Assembly: GCA_947584375.1 (NCBI GenBank)
Contig: CANPWL010000019.1
Location: forward strand, 1 to 36,814
DNA from: an uncultured Clostridia bacterium
GTDB lineage: Bacteria > Bacillota > Clostridia > Oscillospirales > Ruminococcaceae
Length of the DNA stretch: 36,814 nt
Direction of reading: 5' to 3'
Part shown: one piece after another, positions 31,756 to 36,814 of the stretch
How the letters are laid out: every line of letters starts with the position of its first letter
Numbering within the stretch: position 1 is the stretch's first letter
Notes under the pieces: model-generated
Told to the model about the DNA's origin: nothing
The model's database searches: none
The model's input: only the letters and a program-made list of their open reading frames with translations
Translations under genes and position numbers: made by a program

Positions 31756-31790
31756 ATCATTGCAAGATGATTAACTTCTCTTGCAATGAT
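31756..31790 (+). promoter_or_regulatory. 12-bp perfect hairpin in the tagG leader
   Basis: ATCATTGCAAGA (31756-31767) pairs perfectly with TCTTGCAATGAT (31779-31790) around an 11-base loop. No T run follows, so it is not a simple terminator. It could be a protein-binding site, an mRNA stabiliser or a processing hairpin between the synthesis and export genes. Confidence 0.6.
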
Positions 31791-31835
31791 AACAACTAAA
31801 ATCAGAAATATTTAGTTTAAATGGAGAATGAAATA

Positions 31836-32624
31836 ATGAGTAATGTGTATATTCAGAAGTTTATTAGCTATCGGCATTTACTTATTGAGCTTGTAAAAAA
31901 GGGAATTAAACTTAAATACAGAAGATCATATTTAGGTATACTTTGGTCTTTGATCGAGCCCTTGCTTACAATGGCTGTATTGACTGTTGTGTTTACAAAA
32001 CTTTTAGGTAAAGATGCAAAGGGCTTGCAGATTCCTTTTGCGCTTTATATTCTTATAGGACGTCTGATGTTTTCTTATTTTTCATCAGGAACAAAGACAG
32101 CAATGCGTTCAATAAGGACTAACGCACCTATGATAAAAAAAGTATATGTTCCAAAATACTTATATCCGCTTTCATCAACGCTTTATACTTATGTGATTTT
32201 TATTATATCTCTTATAGATCTCTTCGGAGCAGCTATTGTAATGGGTGTTAAACCGTCTTGGTATATGCTTCAGGCAATAATTCCCATAGTTTTAATTTTC
32301 TTTTTGACGTTCGGTGTGGGAATGATACTTGCTACTATTGACGTGTTTTTCAGAGATGTAGAATATATATGGGAAGTTATTTCAATGCTCCTTATGTATA
32401 CAAGTGCGATTTTTTATACAACAAGCAGGTTTAATGGTTGGATACTGAATATTTTCAGGTTTAACCCTATATACAGGCTTATAGAAGGTTTTAGAGACGC
32501 ATTTTCCGGTCAGCCGCTTCATCCTTACGGAATGTTATATGCAGCGTTGTTTTGCTTGATTGTAGTTTTATTCGGATTTTTTATTTTCTATAAAAAGCAG
32601 GATGATTTTATACTTCACATTTAA
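31836..32624 (+). CDS. tagG: ABC-2 type teichoic acid/polysaccharide export permease (TagG-like), 262 aa
   Basis: This is the membrane half of the exporter that flips lipid-linked wall polymer across the membrane. The family start is seen in FISYRHLLIELVKKGIKLKY then RRSYLGILWSLIEPLLTM. About six membrane helices follow, and the C-terminal ISMLLMYTSAIFYTTSRF and RFNPIYRLIEGFRDAFSG are typical of ABC-2 polysaccharide permeases. ATG 31836 has GGAG 9 bases before it; the ATG five codons earlier overlaps that site. The ATPase gene follows after 61 bases. Other ABC-2 exports such as O-antigen (Wzm) are relatives, but the context points to teichoic acid. Confidence 0.92.
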   Translation: MSNVYIQKFISYRHLLIELVKKGIKLKYRRSYLGILWSLIEPLLTMAVLTVVFTKLLGKDAKGLQIPFALYILIGRLMFSYFSSGTKTAMRSIRTNAPMIKKVYVPKYLYPLSSTLYTYVIFIISLIDLFGAAIVMGVKPSWYMLQAIIPIVLIFFLTFGVGMILATIDVFFRDVEYIWEVISMLLMYTSAIFYTTSRFNGWILNIFRFNPIYRLIEGFRDAFSGQPLHPYGMLYAALFCLIVVLFGFFIFYKKQDDFILHI

Positions 32625-32685
32625 TTAATTATGCGGTAAAAGTTCTCAAACATAAAATATGTTCAAAGGAGGGTGCAGATATACC

Positions 32686-33492
32686 ATGGGTAAAACTATA
32701 CTAAGCGTTTCTCACGTAGGGATGAAATTCAACCTTAGTAAGGAGAGAGTCGACAATATAAAAGAGTATGTTATTAAGCTTTTGAAAAAAGAGCTTCACT
32801 ATAATGAGTTTTGGGCATTAAAAGATATTTCATTTAAGGTTGAACAGGGTGACAGAGTAGGTATCCTCGGTTTGAATGGCGCAGGAAAGTCAACTCTATT
32901 AAAAATTATTTCCGGAGTTTTTAAGCCTACTGAGGGAAAGGTAACAGTGGACGGAAAAATCGTACCGCTTCTTGAGTTAGGCGCTGGTTTTGACAGACAG
33001 TATACAGGAGGAGAAAATATTTTCCTTTATGGAACTGTTTTGGGGTATTCCAGAGAGTTTCTTAAAGAAAAGTATAATGAAATTGTTGAGTTTTCCGGTC
33101 TAGGGGATTTTATTGACGTACCGATAAAGAACTATTCCTCAGGTATGAGAGCAAGATTGGGCTTTTCAATTGCAACTATTGTAGATCCTGAGATACTTAT
33201 TCTTGATGAGGTTTTATCTGTCGGTGACAGAAAGTTCAAGAAGAAAAGTCTTAAAAAAATCAAATCAATGATGGCAAGCAATGTGACAGTACTTTTTGTA
33301 TCGCACAACACTGATCAGATAAGAGAGATTTGCAATAAAGCAATATTGCTGGAACATGGTAAGCTTATTGCAAATGGCGAAGTGAATGAGGTTTGTGACT
33401 ATTATGAAAAATTGATAGACGAAGAATATGATATTGAAGATCTGCCAAAAAGATTGAGAAAGAAGCGTATACAGAAAAAACGGCAAGGATGA
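32686..33492 (+). CDS. tagH: Teichoic acid/polysaccharide export ABC ATPase (TagH-like), 268 aa
   Basis: This is the ATP-hydrolysing half of the exporter encoded just upstream. The Walker A motif is GILGLNGAGKSTLLKI, the Q-loop region follows with LLELGAGFDRQYTGGENI, the signature is YSSGMRARLGFSIAT, Walker B is PEILILDEVLSVGD and the H-loop is VLFVSHNTDQI. These features, especially LGAGFD and the EVLSVGD box, belong to the polysaccharide exporter subfamily (TagH/Wzt). The C-terminus is short and basic, without the extra substrate-binding domain of long TagH proteins. AAGGAGG lies 13 bases before ATG 32686. It is the last gene of the cluster. Confidence 0.94.
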   Translation: MGKTILSVSHVGMKFNLSKERVDNIKEYVIKLLKKELHYNEFWALKDISFKVEQGDRVGILGLNGAGKSTLLKIISGVFKPTEGKVTVDGKIVPLLELGAGFDRQYTGGENIFLYGTVLGYSREFLKEKYNEIVEFSGLGDFIDVPIKNYSSGMRARLGFSIATIVDPEILILDEVLSVGDRKFKKKSLKKIKSMMASNVTVLFVSHNTDQIREICNKAILLEHGKLIANGEVNEVCDYYEKLIDEEYDIEDLPKRLRKKRIQKKRQG

Positions 33493-33808
33493 CAACTTTA
33501 TGAATTTTCGATTTGGGTAATTATCAAATATAATGTGGTATGGTAAATGGTGGACGAAAAATTGCAGAGCATTTGAAGAGTAGCAATAACAGATCAGTGC
33601 GAACATAGGGAAGAAAAAGTCCGATTCAATTATTAAAGGAAAAGCTGTCAGTTTAAGCAGTTGTTTTGCATTTCTTTTCCGTTTCGCTATCTCAACTTCA
33701 AAGGAAAGGAAAAACATTATATCATATTTTTTACTATATTTTCTAATAAAAATGGGTTACATCTATTTACAACGCAGAAATTACTTAGTTAATTATTAAT
33801 GAAATGTA
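33493..33808. other. Gene-free stretch after tagH
   Basis: About 316 bases with no convincing gene. A minus-strand frame of up to 150 codons runs through it into tagH but has no family features and no ribosome site. No strong terminator is visible; a weak GCTG/CAGT hairpin near 33648-33670 is the best candidate. Confidence 0.5.
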
Positions 33809-33837
33809 TTGACAAACATATTTGATTATGATAAAAT
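33809..33837 (+). promoter_or_regulatory. Promoter of tRNA-Leu
   Basis: TTGACA (33809-33814) and TAAAAT (33832-33837) are 17 bp apart, about 30 bases before the tRNA. Confidence 0.85.
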
Positions 33838-33868
33838 AATTGGGTCGTTTAGAAGAACGGCTTGATAT

Positions 33869-33953
33869 GCGGATGTGGCGGAATTGGCAGACGCGCTAGA
33901 TTTAGGCTCTAGTGAGGAGACTCGTGAGTGTTCAAGTCACTTCATCCGCACCA
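33869..33953 (+). tRNA. tRNA-Leu (anticodon UAG)
   Basis: The acceptor arm GCGGATG (33869-33875) pairs with CATCCGC (33943-33949), followed by A and an encoded CCA. The anticodon stem CTAGA/TCTAG holds loop TTTAGGC, giving anticodon TAG for CUA. The long variable arm marks a class II tRNA, and the T arm GAGTG-TTCAAGT-CACTT is regular. Confidence 0.97.
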
Positions 33954-34108
33954 CCGGCGAGTCGCCGGAGCCTGTTCGCGTTTCACATTTTGTGGAACGT
34001 GAATTTTTTATATCTCGCGTTAGTGGTATATCTTTTTTTGCTAAGTATTTCCAGCAACGGTGACGTTGCATCCGGTCCGCGTACTGATTTAGTGCGTGGA
34101 TTTTTTTA
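33954..34108. repeat. Modular hairpin repeats directly after tRNA-Leu (units A, B-short and D)
   Basis: Immediately after the CCA comes CCGGC-GAGTC-GCCGG, then unit A with a CGTTTCACA-TTT-TGTGGAACG hairpin (about 33978-33999). A shortened B-like unit (about 34009-34078) follows, with GCAACG-GTGA-CGTTGC. Unit D (CGCGTACT-GATTT-AGTGCGTG, about 34078-34099) closes the block. Unit A recurs at 34256-34315, and a D-like sequence at about 238-260. Several stems keep pairing through G-U changes. Confidence 0.75.
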
Positions 34109-34109
34109 T

Positions 34110-34241
34110 TTATATCTCGCGTTATTAGTGCATATTTTTGAAAAAGTATTTCCGGCAGGTGTGACACCTGCACGCATTGCTGCCTTTGGCTAGTTTGCCG
34201 AAGGCGGTTAATTTTATGCAACGGTGGGCAAACACTTAGAA
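34110..34241. repeat. Modular hairpin repeat, unit B (copy 2)
   Basis: Same 132-base unit as 76-207, same orientation. Here the first hairpin is perfect (GCAGGTG-TGA-CACCTGC, about 34155-34171), and the second has arms CTGCCTTTGGC and GCCGAAGGCGG paired with wobbles. Confidence 0.8.
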
Positions 34242-34255
34242 AAAGCAGCATTGCC

Positions 34256-34315
34256 GCCGGAGTCTGTTCACGTTTCACATTTTGTGGAATGTGGATTTTT
34301 ATATGTCGTGTTAGC
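34256..34315. repeat. Modular hairpin repeat, unit A (copy 2)
   Basis: A copy of 33964-34022 with a few C-to-T and G-to-A type changes. The hairpin arms CACGTTTCACA and TGTGGAATGTG still pair with two wobbles. The stretch to 34552 is AT-rich and otherwise holds only the promoter at 34392. Confidence 0.7.
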
Positions 34316-34391
34316 AGTTAAGTATATTGACGAAACAATTTACAATGAATAAAACTGAATAAATAGAATTTTTAATAATCCTATTTTTTTC

Positions 34392-34420
34392 TTGAAATTT
34401 ACTGAGAAATATGATAAAAT
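34392..34420 (+). promoter_or_regulatory. Promoter of the PAS/GGDEF gene
   Basis: TTGAAA (34392-34397) and TAAAAT (34415-34420) are 17 bp apart. The mRNA leader would be about 125 bases. Confidence 0.5.
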
Positions 34421-34552
34421 AATCTATTATAATTACACACTATTAATTGAGAAATAATATAATTTAAATGTTTCTTAAACGATATAATGTAGGCTTTACG
34501 TATAGTAAATCAAGATATTATTTATAAAAATTTTGAGAAAGAAGTTTTCACC

Positions 34553-36259
34553 ATGAATATGACTGAACTTTATAGTTTTATTGAAAGCACATTGATAGAC
34601 ACTTTTCTCCAACTTGCGAAAGTAAATATAATTACAGGAGAATTTCAGTATTTAAAACAGGATTTTGAAATAAAAAATGATTTTGAAGGTATAACTAATA
34701 TTTATGAATACATGAAAAAATTTGTATCTGAGAAATATGTTTTTCCTGAATTTGTAGAGGAATACTTAAAATTTTCTGATCCTGAATATGTTCAAAAAAA
34801 AATTTTTGGCGGCGAAAGGATAATTGTTTACCGCTATAAGCGTAAAACTTCTAATGGCGGTAGATGGGTCATATTCAGTATAACTGCACCGAAGAACAGT
34901 TCTGTCGACAATCCGTGGGTAGTTTTCGGCTTGAGGGATTCAGATACTGCTTCCACCGCTCTTACCAATGCTATGTCAGCACTTTCGGTGATATATCATA
35001 AAATTCTTAAAATAAATATTACCGATGATAGTTTTGAGGTAATAAAGACTGCTAATTATGAAATGCCTGACAAAAGTCTATCTAAAATTACAGATTGGTT
35101 AAGAGTATTTGCTGAAACCGGAAATGTTCATGAAGAAGATATTGATGTTTATAGCAAATTTACTGAGATAGAACATATAAAAGAACATTTCCGCAAAAAG
35201 AATACCAGATTAAGCTGCCGTTACCGAAGAAAGCATATAGAAGGTGGATATCGTTGGGCACAGATGGATATTCTCCCCGATGTGGATTACAGCGACGATA
35301 ATGCAAGCCTTCTGCTGTTTGTTAAGGATGTACATGATGAACATATGGCTGAACTAAGGCACCGACAGGAGCTTGTGGATAATTTTAATCGCGATGCTTT
35401 GACTTTGCTATATAACAGACATAGGTTCAACGAAGATCTGGAACTTTTGAATAACAATATGCCACAGCTTTTGACGTGTTTGTACATAGATGTTAACGGT
35501 CTTCATGAGCTTAACAATCTTCTCGGACATCAGAAGGGCGACGACATGCTTTGTTGTGTTGCTGATACTTTGAAGATTTATTTTCCTGAAGAAAAACTTT
35601 ACCGTATTGGCGGTGATGAGTTTGTAATGCTGAGTAAAACTTTGACAAAAAATGATGTTGAACGAGTTATTGTGGAAGTTAGAAAAACTTTGGCAGAGAA
35701 TAAATATGAGATCTCTGCAGGTGCTGAAAGCAGCATACCTGGTATTTCTGTATACAAAACAGTTGGTGCAGCAGAGCTTGCTATGAGAAAGGATAAAGAA
35801 CTTTTTTACAAAAATAAATCAGGCATCAGAAGAAAGCGCTCAGTAAATGAAGAACTGGAAAAGCTGCTTACTGAAAAACGTGACGCAGAATACTTTCTTA
35901 AGCTTATTGCCGGAAGTTACGCAGGTGTCTATTTCGTTGACTTAGAGCGAGATACGCTAAGATATTTATACATCCCTGAATATTTTAAAAATATCCTTGA
36001 ACGAACGTCATTTTCATTTATTTCGGCAATGGGTATATATGCAAAAAAGTATGTAAAGGCTGAATATTATGATGAATTTATAGAACTTCTTGATAAAAAT
36101 TTTATTTTCAAAAAGCTTAAAAAAGATGAGATTATTTCCTATATGTACAAAAAAGTGAACGGAACAGTTATGAGATTGAAGATACTGAAAATCAATGAGA
36201 ATTCCAAGTTAAAAAATGAAACAGTATGGATTTTCTCTAGCGATGAGTCTGGTATTTAA
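34553..36259 (+). CDS. PAS-like/GGDEF diguanylate cyclase, 568 aa
   Basis: This is a soluble c-di-GMP synthase candidate with sensory domains on both sides. Two PAS-like repeats occupy residues about 5-130 and 140-270, each ending in a beta pair such as NGGRWVIFSITAPK and EGGYRWAQMDILP. The GGDEF domain (about 275-415) has DALTLLYNRHRFNEDLELL, CLYIDVNGLHELNNLLGHQK and an intact RIGGDEFVML active site. A third PAS-like part (about 440-568) begins GSYAGVYFVDLERDTLRYLY. No signal peptide or membrane helix is seen. GAGAAAG is a weak ribosome site. A C-terminal sensor after GGDEF is less common. It is monocistronic, with a terminator after it. Confidence 0.88.
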   Translation: MNMTELYSFIESTLIDTFLQLAKVNIITGEFQYLKQDFEIKNDFEGITNIYEYMKKFVSEKYVFPEFVEEYLKFSDPEYVQKKIFGGERIIVYRYKRKTSNGGRWVIFSITAPKNSSVDNPWVVFGLRDSDTASTALTNAMSALSVIYHKILKINITDDSFEVIKTANYEMPDKSLSKITDWLRVFAETGNVHEEDIDVYSKFTEIEHIKEHFRKKNTRLSCRYRRKHIEGGYRWAQMDILPDVDYSDDNASLLLFVKDVHDEHMAELRHRQELVDNFNRDALTLLYNRHRFNEDLELLNNNMPQLLTCLYIDVNGLHELNNLLGHQKGDDMLCCVADTLKIYFPEEKLYRIGGDEFVMLSKTLTKNDVERVIVEVRKTLAENKYEISAGAESSIPGISVYKTVGAAELAMRKDKELFYKNKSGIRRKRSVNEELEKLLTEKRDAEYFLKLIAGSYAGVYFVDLERDTLRYLYIPEYFKNILERTSFSFISAMGIYAKKYVKAEYYDEFIELLDKNFIFKKLKKDEIISYMYKKVNGTVMRLKILKINENSKLKNETVWIFSSDESGI

Positions 36260-36285
36260 TACTTTCTATGTAATATAACATTAAT

Positions 36286-36326
36286 AAAAACACTCCCTCG
36301 GCTGGCTTACCAAGGGAGTGTTTTTT
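36286..36326. terminator. Bidirectional terminator between convergent genes
   Basis: AACACTCCCT (36289-36298) pairs perfectly with AGGGAGTGTT (36313-36322), with A and T runs on the outer sides. It serves both the GGDEF gene and the minus-strand surface protein gene. Confidence 0.93.
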
Positions 36327-36355
36327 ATATGATTTTGATAGTATTAAAGAATAGC

Positions 36356-36814
36356 TTATTTAACTTTAACCTTTCTTATCTTCTTGACCCACTTGCTGTA
36401 TACCTTTTGAGCCTTGCCGTTCTTATCCTTGTAAGTTTTGTATGCTCTTACTCTTATATAGTAGGTCTTTTTGCTCTTTATCTTTGAGCTCTTAACTGTC
36501 AGCTTTGTCTTATTTATAAACTTCTTGAAAACTATCTTCTTAAAGTTCTTCTTTGCAGCTACCTGTACCTGATATCCTGTTGCTTTCTTTACTTTTTTCC
36601 ACGATACAGTTATCTTCTTCTTAGTCTTGCTCTTTGCTGTCAGCTTTGTGATCTTTGCTTGCTTCATAGCTTTCTTTGCAGCCGTTTTATCCTTCTTTAC
36701 AAGCTTAGGATCTCTGGTCGTCTTAGGCGGCGTCTTAGTTGTAGGCTTTGGAGTTGTAGCCGGTTTGTAATTCGGATCCTTTGCTTTACATACTGTGCAT
36801 ACGCCGTTTTGATA
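36356..36814 (-). CDS. C-terminal part of a secreted surface protein with a fibronectin type III domain (runs off window)
   Basis: The frame is open to the window edge, so only the last 152 residues are seen and the start is outside. It begins NGVCTVCKAKDPNYKP, a Cys-pair segment common at the end of clostridial surface repeat proteins, followed by a Thr/Pro/Lys linker (TTPKPTTKTPPKTTRDP). The last 100 residues are one very Lys-rich fibronectin type III domain: KKITVSWKKVKKATGYQVQV, then YYIRVRAYKTYKDKNGK and YSKWVKKIRKVKVK. No LPxTG motif or membrane anchor follows, so it may be released or held by charge to acidic wall polymer. The ATG at 36667 is an internal Met, not a start. Confidence 0.85.
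   Translation of the reverse strand, partial: YQNGVCTVCKAKDPNYKPATTPKPTTKTPPKTTRDPKLVKKDKTAAKKAMKQAKITKLTAKSKTKKKITVSWKKVKKATGYQVQVAAKKNFKKIVFKKFINKTKLTVKSSKIKSKKTYYIRVRAYKTYKDKNGKAQKVYSKWVKKIRKVKVK

Noticed and set aside
33265-33717. A 150-codon minus-strand frame over the end of tagH and the following gap
   Set aside because: No domain pattern, no ribosome site, and half of it is antisense to a clear ABC ATPase.
76-34241. Direct repeats at both ends plus a tRNA-Leu, suggesting a 34-kb integrated element with att sites
   Set aside because: Core genes (ffh, rpsP, mgtE) lie between the repeats, no integrase was seen, the repeats are modular and occur in other combinations, and they start after the tRNA rather than copying its 3' end.
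33875-34278. Open frames through tRNA-Leu and the repeat block
   Set aside because: They run through a tRNA and hairpin repeats; the similar minus-strand frame at 32-286 arises from the same repeat, not from a gene.
33954-34315. CRISPR array
   Set aside because: The repeated units differ in length and order, with no regular spacers and no cas genes.
34468-34527. A 19-codon plus-strand frame (MFLKRYNVGF...) before the GGDEF gene
   Set aside because: It has no ribosome site and no structural support, so it is probably chance.

Overview
The window reads as chromosomal DNA of a low-GC Gram-positive Clostridia, most likely a gut Oscillospiraceae/Ruminococcus-like bacterium. This is inferred from the AT-rich codon use, strong AGGAGG ribosome sites, near-consensus TTGACA-17-TATAAT promoters, the ylxM-ffh-rpsP-khpA cluster, an M-box riboswitch ahead of mgtE, a ribitol-type teichoic acid cluster and a cytosolic sugar-binding-protein/GGDEF fusion. 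No transposase, integrase, CRISPR array or rRNA was seen.

Layout. (1) 1-1420: modular hairpin repeats, then a divergent pair of an XRE repressor and a four-helix membrane protein sharing a palindromic operator. (2) 1485-6812: a TetR-controlled redox operon (tetR, aldo/keto reductase, flavodoxin, iron alcohol dehydrogenase, carboxymuconolactone-decarboxylase-like protein, Cys-rich flavodoxin-fold reductase, flavin reductase-like protein). It starts at a consensus promoter flanked by two matching operators and ends at a terminator; detoxification of reactive carbonyls or quinones is a reasonable inference. (3) 6890-12825: an LCP-family protein with a very unusual Asn/Tyr-rich cytoplasmic tail, a HAD phosphatase, a frameshifted small membrane protein, a membrane protein, a D-Ala-D-Ala carboxypeptidase and an orphan protein with a nuclease-like core. 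(4) 12921-15806, minus strand: ylxM-ffh-rpsP-khpA from a perfect consensus promoter. The gap between rpsP and khpA holds a compact structured RNA with a pseudoknot, the most interesting non-coding signal here. (5) 15836-17729, minus strand: promoter, M-box aptamer, terminator, a 27-codon leader ORF with a strong ribosome site, then mgtE. (6) 18051-20030: a cytosolic ligand-binding diguanylate cyclase. (7) 20180-33492: a 13-kb cell-wall polymer cluster: CDP-polyol transferase, tarI, tarJ, two tandem paralogous CDP-polyol transferases, a pyruvyltransferase-like protein, a 1445-residue three-module protein (transferase, COG5610-like HAD, degenerate transferase), and a TagG/TagH-type ABC exporter. 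(8) 33809-36814: tRNA-Leu(UAG), more modular repeats, a PAS/GGDEF protein and the C-terminus of a secreted fibronectin-type surface protein cut by the window end.

How the parts fit. TarJ would make ribitol-5-phosphate, TarI would activate it to CDP-ribitol, the CDP-polyol transferases would build the polymer, and TagGH would export it. The LCP protein about 13 kb away is the kind of enzyme that attaches such polymers to peptidoglycan, and the carboxypeptidase trims the same wall. The giant fusion and the pyruvyltransferase-like protein probably decorate the polymer or assist its assembly. All functional assignments come from motifs read by eye; no database search was run.
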